From: Burkholderia sp.
Lineage (GTDB): Bacteria; Pseudomonadota; Gammaproteobacteria; Burkholderiales; Burkholderiaceae
Length of the DNA stretch: 64,000 nucleotides
Direction: 5' to 3'
Assembly: GCA_031253835.1 (NCBI GenBank)
Contig: JAIRVP010000035.1
Coordinates: 1 to 64,000 of the forward strand
Position numbers and translations under genes: made by a program. Position 1 is the first letter of the stretch, and each line of letters starts with the position of its first letter. The notes beneath the pieces are model-generated. The model had not been told where the DNA came from. It saw only the letters and a list, made by a program, of their open reading frames with translations, and searched no databases. Below are positions 8,406 to 18,182 of this stretch, one piece after another.

Positions 8406-8831
8406 GGTGAACGGGTGTCGCGCGTTGAAAGCGGCAGTGGCGGCGGCGCACGTCGCGCACCCGTCCCGCCCGGCCGGGGCCGACATGATGCTACGTCGGC
8501 CGCCTTCATGGTGTCTTTTTAACAGGTTGTTACGCTCCGCCGCAATTGGCGGGAGCCTGACCCGGCGCCGCTCGCGTACGGGGCGCGGGGGTGCGGTGTT
8601 GTGTCGCATCAAACACGTCTTTCCTGATTCGGCTACTTACTCGACGAGGTTCACCCAATTGTTGCTCCAATCAGAATAATTGGATCATCTATCCGCGAAG
8701 GGCGAGGATTTTTGACTATTTTTATCGTCAACCGGCCCCTTGTTGAGCAACTCTGCATCATTTCCGCTGTCGTAGGAGAATTACGCATTTGCTTCATCTT
8801 TTTGAAGTTGTACTAGCGGCAGGAGTCGTTT
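8406..8831. other. Divergent regulatory region between the dehydrogenase and LysR genes
   Basis: This 426-bp non-coding gap drops sharply in GC near 8640-8800. It contains the CCAAT/ATTGG cluster listed separately and a TTAACAGGTT sequence at 8519-8528. The latter matches 10 bases of the palindrome upstream of the CGNR gene. No further gene is evident. Confidence 0.6.
8655..8684. promoter_or_regulatory. CCAAT/ATTGG cluster, candidate LysR-type operator
   Basis: CCAAT occurs at 8655-8659 and 8667-8671, and the inverted ATTGG at 8679-8683. TCCAAT (8666-8671) and ATTGGA (8679-8684) form a 6-bp inverted repeat with a 7-bp spacer. Start-to-start spacing is 12 bp throughout. The location upstream of the LysR gene fits an autoregulatory or shared operator. 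Confidence 0.4.
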
Positions 8832-9881
8832 ATGGATCACTTGCAGTCGATGCGCGTATTCGTCAAGGTTGCAGATCTCGGCAGTTTCGCGCGGGCCGCG
8901 AGCGCAATGGATATCTCCAACGCGGTCGCGACGCGTCACGTCGCCGACCTGGAAGGCCGGCTCGGCACGCGTTTGCTGAACCGCACCACGCGCAGCCTCT
9001 CCCTGACGGAGTCGGGTCAGGTCTATCTGGAGCGTGCCCGCCAGATCCTCGATGAGCTCGAGGACGTCGAGCAGATGGTCGTCGCCCGCAATCACGAGCC
9101 GGTCGGCACGCTGCGCATCGTCGCGCCGGTCGTGTTCGGCCTGCACAACCTCGCACCCGTGCTGCAGTCGTACACGGAGAATTTCCCGAAAGTGGTGCCG
9201 GATCTCACGCTGGTCGACCGGCAGGTCGATCTCGTCGAGGAAGGTTTCGACGTCGGTATCGTCGTCACGCGCCAGATGCGCAGCGCGAGCATCGTCACGC
9301 GGCGCCTGACCACCGGCTGCATGACCGTGTGCGCGACGCCGAGCTATCTGGAGAAGCACGGCGTGCCGACCCACCCGGAGCAGCTCGCCGAGCACCCGAG
9401 CCTGAGCCTGCCGACCGAATACTGGGGCGACGAGCGGGTGTTCACGGGGCCGGACGGCGAAGTGCGCGTGCGCCCGACCAACGTGATCGTCGCGAACAAC
9501 ACCGCGATGCTGCGCCAGTTCGCGCTGCTCGGGATGGGCGTCGCGATCCTGCCGAGCTACCTGATCGGCAGCGACATCGCGCGCGGCGCGCTCGTGCGGC
9601 TGCTGCCGGATTTCCGGCTGCCGCAGGTCGAGATCAACATCGCGTACCCGAGCCGGCGACATCTGCCGGCGAAGGTGCGCACGTTCATCGACCACCTCGT
9701 CGAGCATTTCAGCCACTCGACCGACGCGATGATGGGCGAACAGTGGGCCGCGCAGAGTTCGGCGCTTCCGCCGATCGGTGTCGAGACGCGTGCGGAGCAG
9801 CCGGAAGCGGCCGACCCGAACCTGTCGCCGCGCCTGCCGCGTTCGCCGCGTACGCGCGTCGCGGTGCCGTCGCCGCTGTAA
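8832..9881 (+). CDS. LysR family transcriptional regulator
   Basis: This 349-residue protein has an N-terminal winged helix-turn-helix (about 1-60, with FARAASAMDISNAVATRHVADLE) and a periplasmic-binding-like effector domain (about 90-300). The C-terminal tail after residue 300 is unusually long and Pro/Ala-rich. It belongs to the group resembling regulators of small oxidoreductases. It is divergent from the D-2-hydroxyacid dehydrogenase, its likely target. A bidirectional terminator follows. Confidence 0.85.
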   Translation: MDHLQSMRVFVKVADLGSFARAASAMDISNAVATRHVADLEGRLGTRLLNRTTRSLSLTESGQVYLERARQILDELEDVEQMVVARNHEPVGTLRIVAPVVFGLHNLAPVLQSYTENFPKVVPDLTLVDRQVDLVEEGFDVGIVVTRQMRSASIVTRRLTTGCMTVCATPSYLEKHGVPTHPEQLAEHPSLSLPTEYWGDERVFTGPDGEVRVRPTNVIVANNTAMLRQFALLGMGVAILPSYLIGSDIARGALVRLLPDFRLPQVEINIAYPSRRHLPAKVRTFIDHLVEHFSHSTDAMMGEQWAAQSSALPPIGVETRAEQPEAADPNLSPRLPRSPRTRVAVPSPL

Positions 9882-9920
9882 CGGCGCGACGGCCGGGCGG
9901 CGATTGCCGTCGGCACAAAG

Positions 9921-9956
9921 AAAAAACGCGGATCGAGCGATCGATCCGCGTTTTTT
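9921..9956. terminator. Bidirectional terminator between the LysR gene and topB
   Basis: Perfect 16-bp arms (9921-9936 and 9941-9956) with a GCGA loop carry A6 and T6 tracts at their ends. The hairpin can therefore stop transcription of the converging LysR and topB genes. Confidence 0.9.
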
Positions 9957-10008
9957 ATTGGCTGCGTGAAGGCGTCTGACGCGCCGGGGACGCCCCGGCG
10001 CCGGGGCG

Positions 10009-12606
10009 TTACGAACCCGTCTTGCGCGCCGTCGTCTTGCGGGCGGCGGTCTTGCGGGCCGGTGCCGGTTTCTCTTCCGCACCTTCCGTCACGGTTTCGG
10101 CATCCTTCGTCGCCGATTTTGCCGTCTTCTTCGCGGCGGCGGCCTTCGGCTCCTTCTTCTCGAACTCGAAGCCGATCTTGCCGTCCGGCTGCTTCACGAG
10201 GAACGCCTTGAAGTTGCGGCCGGTACGCGACGACTTGAAGCTCGGCAGCAGATCCGTGCGGCCGTCGGCCAGCAGCTTGCCCATCTGCTCGCGCGTGATT
10301 TCCTGCTGCAGGATCACCTTGCCCGAGCGGAAGTCGCAGGTCTTCGGATTCGCCACCGAGTGCTCGCACACGTAGCTCATCCCGTGCTCGAACACGCGGC
10401 CCTTGCACTTCGGGCACGCGCCGACCGGTTCCTGCGCGGAGAAATCGGGCGCTTCGCCTTCCTCGCCGCCCTGGTCCTGGCCGAAATCGAACTCGAGCTT
10501 GTAGTTCTTCGTCTCGTCGTCGAAGGACAGCTTGAGGATCGCCGAGAACGGGCGGCCCATCTTGCTGCGGAACCCGGACAGCGGCCCGATTTCCTTTTTC
10601 TGCAGCAATTCCTCGACTTCCGGGATCTCGAACTGCCGGCTGCCGGGGATCTTCGAGATCGAGAACTCGCACTTCGTGCACGCGAAGCGGCGGTAGTTTT
10701 CCTTCACCTGGCCGCCACAGTTCGGGCACGGCGTCTCGAGCGTCGCGTAATCGCCGGGGATCGTGTCGGAATCGTATTCCTTCGCGCGCTTGACGATCTG
10801 CTGCGTCATGCGGGCGATTTCCTGCATGAACGCGTCACGTCCGAGGTTGCCGCGCTCCATCTGCGACAGCTTGTATTCCCATTCGCCGGTCAGCTCGGGC
10901 GCGGTGAGTTCCTTCACGCCGAGCCCGCGCAGCAACGTCATCAGCTGGAAGGCCTTCGCGGTCGGGATCAGCTCGCGGCCTTCGCGCAGCAGGTATTTCT
11001 CGCCGAGCAGGCCTTCGATGATCGCCGCGCGCGTCGCCGGCGTGCCGAGGCCCTTCGCGGCCATCGCCTCGCGCAGCTCGTCGTCCTCGACGAGCTTGCC
11101 CGCGCCTTCCATTGCCGACAGCAGCGTCGCTTCCGAGTAGCGTGCGGGCGGCTTCGTGACGAGCGCGACGGCGGCGATTTCGTCCGTCTTCACCTTCTCG
11201 TCCTTCTGCACCGGTACGAGGTTCGCGTCCGCGCCTTCGGCGTCGCGGCCGTACACCTGCAGCCAGCCCGGCTCGACGAGCACCTTGCCTTCGGTCTTGA
11301 AGTGATGACCGGCGACTTCGGTGATCCGCGTCGTGACGCGGAATTCGGCCGCCGGGAAGAACACGGCGAGGAAGCGCTTCACGACCATGTCGTACAGCTT
11401 CTGCTCCGGCTCGGACAGCGATTTCGGCGCCTGCAGCGTCGGGATGATTGCAAAGTGGTCGCTGATCTTCGAGTTGTCGAAGATCCGCTTGTTCGGTTTT
11501 ACCCAGCCCTTGTCGAGCACCTGCTTCGCATGCGGCAGGTAGTTGTTGCTCTCCTTGAGCATCTCGAGCGTGGACTCGACCGTCGACAGGTAGTCTTCCG
11601 GCAGCGCGCGCGCGTCGGTACGCGGGTAGGTCAGCACCTTGTGCTTTTCATACAGCGCCTGTGCGAGACCGAGCGTGTTCTTCGCGGAGAAGCCGAACCG
11701 GCTGTTCGCCTCGCGCTGCAGGCTCGTCAGGTCGAACAGCAGCGGCGACAGCTGCGTCGACGGCTTCGATTCCTCGGAGACCGTGCCGACCTGGTCGCGG
11801 CACGCGGCGACGATCGTTTCGGCAGCCGGCAGGCTCCACAGGCGGGAGTCGCGCTTTTCCGGATCGAATTCGTCGCGCTTGAATTTCGGGTCGTACCACT
11901 TGCCTTCGTAGAAACCGCCCGCGCACGCGAATTCGGCCTTCACTTCCCAGTAGTCGCGCGGGATGAAGCGGCGGATTTTCTCTTCGCGTTCGACGACGAT
12001 CGACAACGTTGGCGTCTGAACGCGCCCGACGGTCGTCAGGAAGAAGCCGCCGCCCTTGCTGTTGAACGCGGTCATCGCGCGGGTGCCGTTGATCCCGACG
12101 AGCCAGTCGGCTTCCGAGCGGCAGCGTGCGGCGTCGGCGAGCGGCTGCATGTCGGTGTCGCTGCGCAGGTTCGCGAAACCGTCGCGGATCGCCTGCGGCG
12201 TCATCGACTGCAGCCACAGGCGCTGGACCGGCTGCTTCGCCTTCGCGTGTTGCGCGATCAGGCGGAAAATCAGCTCGCCCTCGCGCCCCGCGTCACATGC
12301 GTTGATCAGGCGGTCGACGTCCTTGCGCTTCATCAGCTTCGTGAGCACCTTGAGGCGCGACTCGCTTTTTGCGATCGGGTTCAGGTCGAAATGCGGGGGG
12401 ATGACGGGCAGATGCGCGAAGCTCCATTTCCCGCGCTTGACCTCGTATTCTTCCGGGGCGGCGATTTCCAGCAGGTGGCCGACAGCGGACGAAAGGACGA
12501 AATCGTCGCTTTCGTAATACTCGTCATGCTTGGTAAAGCCGCCCAAAGCGCGTGCGATGTCGTTCGCGACAGAAGGCTTTTCCGCAATGATCAGTGCTTT
12601 GGACAT
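10009..12606 (-). CDS. topB: DNA topoisomerase III
   Basis: This 865-residue type IA topoisomerase relaxes and decatenates DNA through a 5'-phosphotyrosine. The Toprim domain starts with MSKALIIAEKPSVANDIARA and has DAGREGE acidic residues. The catalytic Tyr327 is in LTYPRTDARALP, close to the E. coli TopB position. Two C-terminal Cys clusters (CPNCGG...CTKC and CPKCKG...C) form zinc ribbons. The last 50 residues are Lys/Ala-rich, a low-complexity DNA-binding tail common in Burkholderia. A weak coupling to the thioredoxin gene upstream is possible. Confidence 0.95.
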   Translation of the reverse strand: MSKALIIAEKPSVANDIARALGGFTKHDEYYESDDFVLSSAVGHLLEIAAPEEYEVKRGKWSFAHLPVIPPHFDLNPIAKSESRLKVLTKLMKRKDVDRLINACDAGREGELIFRLIAQHAKAKQPVQRLWLQSMTPQAIRDGFANLRSDTDMQPLADAARCRSEADWLVGINGTRAMTAFNSKGGGFFLTTVGRVQTPTLSIVVEREEKIRRFIPRDYWEVKAEFACAGGFYEGKWYDPKFKRDEFDPEKRDSRLWSLPAAETIVAACRDQVGTVSEESKPSTQLSPLLFDLTSLQREANSRFGFSAKNTLGLAQALYEKHKVLTYPRTDARALPEDYLSTVESTLEMLKESNNYLPHAKQVLDKGWVKPNKRIFDNSKISDHFAIIPTLQAPKSLSEPEQKLYDMVVKRFLAVFFPAAEFRVTTRITEVAGHHFKTEGKVLVEPGWLQVYGRDAEGADANLVPVQKDEKVKTDEIAAVALVTKPPARYSEATLLSAMEGAGKLVEDDELREAMAAKGLGTPATRAAIIEGLLGEKYLLREGRELIPTAKAFQLMTLLRGLGVKELTAPELTGEWEYKLSQMERGNLGRDAFMQEIARMTQQIVKRAKEYDSDTIPGDYATLETPCPNCGGQVKENYRRFACTKCEFSISKIPGSRQFEIPEVEELLQKKEIGPLSGFRSKMGRPFSAILKLSFDDETKNYKLEFDFGQDQGGEEGEAPDFSAQEPVGACPKCKGRVFEHGMSYVCEHSVANPKTCDFRSGKVILQQEITREQMGKLLADGRTDLLPSFKSSRTGRNFKAFLVKQPDGKIGFEFEKKEPKAAAAKKTAKSATKDAETVTEGAEEKPAPARKTAARKTTARKTGS

Positions 12607-12789
12607 GACAGGTGTGTGTTGGTAGACCGGGTTCGCCGGTTGTGGGTCCCTTTTACGACCGCTTTATAGCACACGCCGAAGCGACGGCGGCTCAGCGTGT
12701 AAAAAGCGGCTCATCATAGAGGGGGGCTGCAACGGCGGCAAGCGCCCGCCGCGGCGGGGCGCGCAAAACCGCCGCGCCGGCCCGCGAAT

Positions 12790-13170
12790 TCAGGCTTCGA
12801 CGATCAGGACGTTGCGCAATTTCGGTGCGTGCGGCGCGCCGGGTACCGCGCTCAGGTCGGACAGCATCCGCTCGACGATCGCCGCGTGCGGCAGCACCGT
12901 GCCGAAGAAGCGTGCGGTGTTGGCGTCCTCGATCAGGATCGTCGGGAAGTTCTCGACGTCGAGATCGTCGAGCTGGTCGGCATGCGTTTCGATGTCGATC
13001 CAGGCGAAGCAGGCGTCCGGATGCGCGTCGGCGAGCTGGTCGAAGGCCGTCCGGTAGTCGCGGCACGTGCCGCACCACTCGGCGCACAGGCAGGCGACGA
13101 GCAACGTGCCGGGATCGGCGAGGCGCTCGGCGATCCGATCCGCATCGGTGTCGAGATTCAGCGCGGGCAT
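12790..13170 (-). CDS. Thioredoxin family protein
   Basis: This 126-residue thioredoxin-fold protein has the redox motif C33-G-T-C36 in CAEWCGTCRDY and the cis-Pro in ENFPTILIE. No signal peptide is seen, so it is cytosolic. CGTC instead of CGPC implies a different redox potential from thioredoxin 1. It lies 36 bp downstream of dprA on the same strand and may be co-transcribed. The partner is unknown. Confidence 0.82.
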   Translation of the reverse strand: MPALNLDTDADRIAERLADPGTLLVACLCAEWCGTCRDYRTAFDQLADAHPDACFAWIDIETHADQLDDLDVENFPTILIEDANTARFFGTVLPHAAIVERMLSDLSAVPGAPHAPKLRNVLIVEA

Positions 13171-13206
13171 GGAATTCCTTGGATATCGTCGGCGGCCTGG
13201 CCGCCC

Positions 13207-14478
13207 CTATGCCGGGGAATGTAGCACGCCGCGCACGGCCGGGGTGGGCGCGGCGTCAAGCCGCGCGAAGCGTCCGCCGGGGAGGCAGGCGATGCGGCCG
13301 GCCAGCTCCAGCGCCAGCAGCGCGCCGTGCAGCACGTCGTCGGACAGGCCGCTGTGGTCGGCGAGCCATTCGTAAGTAACGGGGCCGTATCCCAGCGCGG
13401 CCAGCACGGCCTGCTCGGACGCGGTGCCCGGCGCCGGCGGGGTGTCGATTCGGGTGGGCGCGGCGGCCGGAACGGCGGGATCTGCTTGCTCGGCGCCCGC
13501 TGCTTCGACTGTGCGGATGCCTTCGGCGTTCGTGCCGGGAGATCCGGAGCGCGCCGTGCGGCCGGTTGCACGAGCTGCCGGTTCAGCCAGCCCGTACTCC
13601 TCGAGCACATCGAGCGGCGCCGCCGTGAGCTTGGCACCGTCGCGGATCAGCGCGTGGCAGCCCTGCGCGAGCGGTGCGTGGATCGAGCCCGGCACCGCGA
13701 ACACATCGCGCCCCAGTTCGTTCGCGAGCCGTGCGGTGATCAGCGAGCCGGAGCGCGGTGCGGCCTCGACGACGAGCGTGCCGATCGCCAGCGCGGCAAT
13801 CAGCCGGTTGCGCCGCGGGAAATGCGCGGCACGGGCCGGCGTGCCGAGCGGCCATTCGGACACGAGCGCACCGTGTGCGGCGATCTCGTGCGCGAGTGCG
13901 CGGTGCCGCGCCGGATAGACGAGATCGGCGCCCGTCGCGATGACGGCGACCGTGCCGGAGCGGCCGTCGAGCCCGCCGCGATGCGCGGCACCGTCGATCC
14001 CGAGCGCGAGACCCGAGACGATCGACAGTCCCGCGTCGGACAACGCGCGCGCGAAGCCCGTTGCGTCGGCGAGCCCCTGCGGCGTCGCGTGCCGGCTGCC
14101 GACCACGGCGAGACCACGGGCATGCAGCAGGTCGAGCCGGCCCTTTACATATAGCAGGGGCGGCGGATCGTACAGGTCGCGCAACCGCGGCGGGTAGGCC
14201 GGATCGTTGAGCGTGACCAGCGCATTGCCCGGTGCATCGAGCCACGCGAGTGCGGCGTCGGTGTGCGCGTCGAGATCGCCGCGCTCGCTCGCGCGCACGG
14301 CTTGCGCGGCGGCGGCGCTGCTCACGGCGGCGATGGCCGGGGCGGAGGCGCGCAACAGCGCGGCCGGCGAACCGAACGCATCGAGCAGGATCTGCAGCAC
14401 GGCGGGCGCGAGGCCGGGCGCGTGCGCGAGCTGCAACCACGCGCGCAGCGCGGACGGCGTCAGCGCTTGCGGCGACAT
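13207..14478 (-). CDS. dprA: DNA-processing protein DprA
   Basis: This 423-residue protein loads RecA on incoming single-stranded DNA during natural transformation. It has an N-terminal helical SAM-like region, then the Rossmann-type DprA core with GSRHATPQG, SGLALGIDGAAHRGGL, FPRRNRLIAALA and SGSLITARLANELGRDVFAVPG. A C-terminal winged helix (about 350-420) follows a Pro/Ala linker. I chose the ATG at 14478 because GAGGG lies 7 bp upstream. An in-frame ATG at 14523 lacks a ribosome site. It diverges from def. Confidence 0.9.
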   Translation of the reverse strand: MSPQALTPSALRAWLQLAHAPGLAPAVLQILLDAFGSPAALLRASAPAIAAVSSAAAAQAVRASERGDLDAHTDAALAWLDAPGNALVTLNDPAYPPRLRDLYDPPPLLYVKGRLDLLHARGLAVVGSRHATPQGLADATGFARALSDAGLSIVSGLALGIDGAAHRGGLDGRSGTVAVIATGADLVYPARHRALAHEIAAHGALVSEWPLGTPARAAHFPRRNRLIAALAIGTLVVEAAPRSGSLITARLANELGRDVFAVPGSIHAPLAQGCHALIRDGAKLTAAPLDVLEEYGLAEPAARATGRTARSGSPGTNAEGIRTVEAAGAEQADPAVPAAAPTRIDTPPAPGTASEQAVLAALGYGPVTYEWLADHSGLSDDVLHGALLALELAGRIACLPGGRFARLDAAPTPAVRGVLHSPA

Positions 14479-14708
14479 GAGGCAGCCCTCGAATGCGGCG
14501 GCCAGCGGACCGCGTGGCGCCATGATAAAATTTTCATCATCCGAAATACTCGACAGGGCCGCGCGCACAAGCGCCCGGCCAATTGCAGGAGGCGCGATGC
14601 GCGGCATGGATACGCCGCGCATCCGCCTCATCTTCATTGCATCCCGGCGGCGGCACCAGTCGGCCGGATGGCCGATGCGGCACGCCGCTCCACCGAATAC
14701 CGAACACC

Positions 14709-15212
14709 ATGGCTTTGCTCAATATTCTTCATTACCCCGACAAGCGGCTGCACAAGGTCGCCAAGCCCGTCGACACGGTCGACGACCGGATCCGCAAGCT
14801 CGTCGCCGACATGGCCGAGACCATGTACGCGGCGCCCGGCATCGGCCTTGCGGCCACGCAGGTCGACGTGCACGAGCGCGTGATCGTGATCGACGTCTCC
14901 GAGGAGAAGAACGAGCTGCGCGCGTTCATCAACCCCGAGATCGTGTGGTCGAGCGACGCGAAGCAGATCTATGAAGAGGGCTGCCTGTCGGTGCCCGGTA
15001 TCTACGACGAAGTCGAGCGCCCCGACCACGTGCGCGTGCGCGCGCTCAACGAGCAGGGCGAGACGTTCGAGCTCGACTGCGAAGGCCTGCTCGCCGTGTG
15101 CGTCCAGCACGAGATGGATCACCTGATGGGGCGCGTGTTCGTCGAATACCTGTCGCCGCTCAAGCAGACGCGCATCAAGACGAAGATGAAGAAACTCGAA
15201 CGCGCGATGTAA
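14709..15212 (+). CDS. def: Peptide deformylase
   Basis: This 167-residue metalloenzyme removes the formyl group from nascent protein N-termini. All three signatures are present: [16 protein letters not shown] (metal-binding Cys) and QHEMDHLMG (HExxH). Start and length match type 1 deformylases. It is directly followed by fmt, the enzyme adding the formyl group to Met-tRNA, so the pair forms the usual def-fmt operon. Confidence 0.96.
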   Translation: MALLNILHYPDKRLHKVAKPVDTVDDRIRKLVADMAETMYAAPGIGLAATQVDVHERVIVIDVSEEKNELRAFINPEIVWSSDAKQIYEEGCLSVPGIYDEVERPDHVRVRALNEQGETFELDCEGLLAVCVQHEMDHLMGRVFVEYLSPLKQTRIKTKMKKLERAM

Positions 15213-15246
15213 CGCGCGTTCATCCTGCCCGACCCCGAACGCTGTC

Positions 15247-16230
15247 ATGACCCATACGTTGCGCGTGATTTTTGCCGGCACGCCGGAATTCGCCGCGGCT
15301 GCCCTTGCCGCGATCCACGAGGCCGGTTTCCCGGTGCCGCTCGTGCTCACCCAGCCCGATCGCCCTGCGGGGCGCGGGATGAAGCTGCAGGCGAGCGCCG
15401 TGAAGCGCTACGCCGTCGAGCACGGGATGCCCGTCGCGCAGCCGCCGTCGCTGCGCCGCGCGGGCAAGTACCCGGCCGAGGCGGCCGACGCGATCGAGCT
15501 GCTGCGCGCGACGCCGCACGACGTGATGGTGGTGGCCGCCTACGGCCTGCTGCTGCCGCAGGAAGTGCTCGACATCCCGCGCGCCGGCTGCATCAACATC
15601 CATGCGTCGCTGCTGCCGCGCTGGCGCGGTGCCGCGCCGATCCATCGCGCGATCGAGGCCGGCGACGCCGAGACGGGCGTCACGCTGATGCAGATGGATG
15701 TCGGTCTCGACACCGGCGCAATGATCGAGGAAGCACGCCTCGCGATCGCGGCCGACGATACGACCGCGACGCTGCACGATCGGCTTGCCGCCGACGGCGC
15801 GCGGCTGATCGTCGATGCGCTCGTGCGGCTCGAGCGCGACGGCGCGCTGCCGGCGACGCCGCAGCCGGCCGATGGCGTGACCTATGCGGAAAAGATCGGC
15901 AAGCACGAAGCGGCACTCGACTGGCGCAAGCCGGCCGACGTGCTCGCCCGGCAGGTGCGTGCGTTCGATCCGTTCCCGGGCGGCGTCGCGACGCTCGACG
16001 GCGCGGCGATCAAGCTGTGGGCGGCCGAGCCCGTGGCGGCGCGCGGCGACGCGGCGCCCGGCACGATCGTCGAAGCCGCGCCGGAAGGCGTGGTCGTCGC
16101 ATGCGGCAGCGGCGCGTTGCGCGTCACGCAGTTGCAGAAGCCGGGCGGCAAGCGGCTGCCCGCACGCGAATTCCTGGCCGGCTCGCCGCTTGCCGCAGGC
16201 CAGCATTTCGCATTGCCCGACGTTGCCTGA
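15247..16230 (+). CDS. fmt: Methionyl-tRNA formyltransferase
   Basis: This 327-residue enzyme transfers a formyl group from 10-formyl-THF to initiator Met-tRNA. The N-terminal formyltransferase domain begins [16 protein letters not shown] and contains [18 protein letters not shown], with the catalytic Asn/His/Asp region, and a GRGMKLQ loop that contacts the acceptor stem. The C-terminal OB-like domain spans about 210-320. It is the second gene of def-fmt, 34 bp after def. Confidence 0.96.
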   Translation: MTHTLRVIFAGTPEFAAAALAAIHEAGFPVPLVLTQPDRPAGRGMKLQASAVKRYAVEHGMPVAQPPSLRRAGKYPAEAADAIELLRATPHDVMVVAAYGLLLPQEVLDIPRAGCINIHASLLPRWRGAAPIHRAIEAGDAETGVTLMQMDVGLDTGAMIEEARLAIAADDTTATLHDRLAADGARLIVDALVRLERDGALPATPQPADGVTYAEKIGKHEAALDWRKPADVLARQVRAFDPFPGGVATLDGAAIKLWAAEPVAARGDAAPGTIVEAAPEGVVVACGSGALRVTQLQKPGGKRLPAREFLAGSPLAAGQHFALPDVA

Positions 16231-16350
16231 CGCGGGCTGAGCGTTATTCGACACGGTCTGCCGGCGGCGCGCAATCGGCCGGACGGCCGAGTCGCACGGC
16301 GCGGCAGGCGCGCGTAGAATTTCCCTGCGCTCTCCGGTTTCGAGGTTTTC

Positions 16351-16992
16351 ATGTTCGGCATCACCCACTTCGGCTTCTTCGTGTTCGCGGTATTCCTGCT
16401 GAACATCACGCCCGGCCCCGACACGGCCTACATCGTCGGCCGCAGCGTCGCGCAGGGCCGCGGCGCGGGGCTGATGTCGGCATTCGGCATTTCGGCCGGC
16501 TGCTGCGTTCACGCGCTCGCGTGCGCATTCGGCCTGACCGCGCTGCTTGCGGCGTCGGCCACCGCGTTCACGGTGATCAAGCTGGTCGGCGCGGCCTACC
16601 TGATCTACCTCGGCGTGCGGATGATCCTCGCGAAGCAGGCTGCCGCGCCGTCGGGTGCCGAAGCCGCGCAGGCCACGGCCGCCAAGCCGCTGCGCCAGCT
16701 GTTCATGCAGGGCTTCTGGACCAACGTGCTGAACCCGAAGGTCGTGCTGTTCTTCGTGTCGTTCTTCCCGCAGTTCGTGTCGGCCGACAGCCCGCACAAG
16801 GCGTGGGCGTTCCTGACCCTCGGCGCGGTGTTCGTCGCGATGAGCACGGTCTGGACGAGCCTGGTCGCATGGGTGGCGGGCAGCGTCACGCAGCGCTTTT
16901 CCGGCAAGCCGGGCGTCAAGAAGTGGCTCGACCGCACGGTCGGCAGCGCATTCGTCGGCCTCGGGCTGCGTCTTGCCACATCGCAACGCTGA
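16351..16992 (+). CDS. LysE family translocator
   Basis: This 213-residue inner-membrane exporter has about six hydrophobic helices. The conserved LysE/RhtB start LNITPGPDTAYIVGRS lies near residues 16-31, and FWTNVLNPKVVLFF lies mid-protein. Family members export basic amino acids, homoserine or threonine; the substrate here is unknown. A TAGAAT -10-like box at 16315-16320 may drive it apart from fmt. Confidence 0.85.
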   Translation: MFGITHFGFFVFAVFLLNITPGPDTAYIVGRSVAQGRGAGLMSAFGISAGCCVHALACAFGLTALLAASATAFTVIKLVGAAYLIYLGVRMILAKQAAAPSGAEAAQATAAKPLRQLFMQGFWTNVLNPKVVLFFVSFFPQFVSADSPHKAWAFLTLGAVFVAMSTVWTSLVAWVAGSVTQRFSGKPGVKKWLDRTVGSAFVGLGLRLATSQR

Positions 16993-17092
16993 GATTGAAT
17001 TTTTCCGGCAAGACCTTATCTAACAAATCGCTTACAATTTTCCGCCGTGCCCTGTGATGCACGGCGGGTCCCCTGACGGATAAGGAGTGGGT

Positions 17093-17950
17093 ATGTTCAA
17101 TTGGGTCAAAACGGCGATGCTGATGGCCGCGATCACGGCCCTGTTCATCGTGATCGGCGGAATGATCGGCGGTTCGAAGGGCACGACGATCGCGCTGCTG
17201 TTCGCGCTCGGCATGAATTTCTTTTCTTACTGGTTCTCGGACAAGATGGTGCTGCGCATGTACAACGCGCAGGAAGTCGACGAGAACACGGCGCCGCAGT
17301 TCTACCGGATGGTGCGCGAGCTGGCCACGCGCGCGAACCTGCCGATGCCGCGCGTCTACCTGATCAACGAGGATGCGCCGAACGCGTTCGCGACGGGCCG
17401 CAATCCCGAGCACGCGGCGGTCGCCGCGACGACGGGCATCCTGCGCGTGCTGTCGGAGCGCGAGATGCGCGGCGTGATGGCGCACGAGCTTGCGCACGTG
17501 AAGCATCGCGACATCCTGATCTCGACGATCACCGCGACGATGGCAGGCGCGATCTCGGCGATCGCGAACTTCGCGATGTTCTTCGGCGGGCGCGATGAAA
17601 ACGGCCGGCCGGCCAACCCGATCGCGGGTATCGCGGTCGCGCTGCTCGCGCCGATTGCCGGCGCGCTGATCCAGATGGCGATTTCGCGCGCACGCGAGTT
17701 CGAGGCCGATCGCGGCGGCGCGCAGATTTCCGGCGATCCGCAGTCGCTCGCGACCGCGCTCGACAAGATCCATCGCTATGCGGCCGGTATCCCGTTCCAG
17801 GCGGCCGAGGCCCATCCGGCCACCGCGCAGATGATGATCATGAACCCGCTGCACGGCGGCGGCCTGCAGAACCTGTTCTCGACGCACCCGGCCACCGAGG
17901 AGCGTATCGCGCGCCTGATGGAGATGGCGCGTACCGGCCGCTTCGACTAA
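17093..17950 (+). CDS. htpX: Membrane metalloprotease HtpX
   Basis: This 285-residue M48B protease degrades misfolded membrane proteins. Two N-terminal transmembrane helices precede the active site H131-E-L-A-H135, and two more hydrophobic stretches follow. The third zinc ligand lies in [10 protein letters not shown]. The ATG at 17093 has AAGGAG 5 bp upstream; the nearby GTG at 17087 overlaps that ribosome site and is rejected. It stands alone and ends at a terminator. Confidence 0.95.
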   Translation: MFNWVKTAMLMAAITALFIVIGGMIGGSKGTTIALLFALGMNFFSYWFSDKMVLRMYNAQEVDENTAPQFYRMVRELATRANLPMPRVYLINEDAPNAFATGRNPEHAAVAATTGILRVLSEREMRGVMAHELAHVKHRDILISTITATMAGAISAIANFAMFFGGRDENGRPANPIAGIAVALLAPIAGALIQMAISRAREFEADRGGAQISGDPQSLATALDKIHRYAAGIPFQAAEAHPATAQMMIMNPLHGGGLQNLFSTHPATEERIARLMEMARTGRFD

Positions 17951-17995
17951 CCGCCGGCGTACCGCGCGGCCGTCGCCGCGCGGGGGCCGACACGC

Positions 17996-18023
17996 CACCC
18001 CGCATGCTTCGCGCTGCGGGGTG
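17996..18023 (+). terminator. Terminator after htpX
   Basis: CACCCCGCA (17996-18004) pairs with TGCGGGGTG (18015-18023) and is followed by TTTCATTT. Confidence 0.7.
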
Positions 18024-18182
18024 TTTCATTTGTGCGCGCCGTAAAGGGGCCAAAGGGCCAGCGTGGTCGCACGCTACAATGCGCGGTTTGGGATCGCGAG
18101 GCCTCGCGGCCGCCGCGATCCTGCCGTTTGCCGTATTTGTTTGCTGCGCCTGTTGCTGCGCTTGATTGCCGATTCCGTACCG

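Noticed and set aside
10360..12669. 769-codon plus-strand frame opposite topB
   Set aside because: It lies wholly opposite a canonical topoisomerase III and has no recognisable domain.
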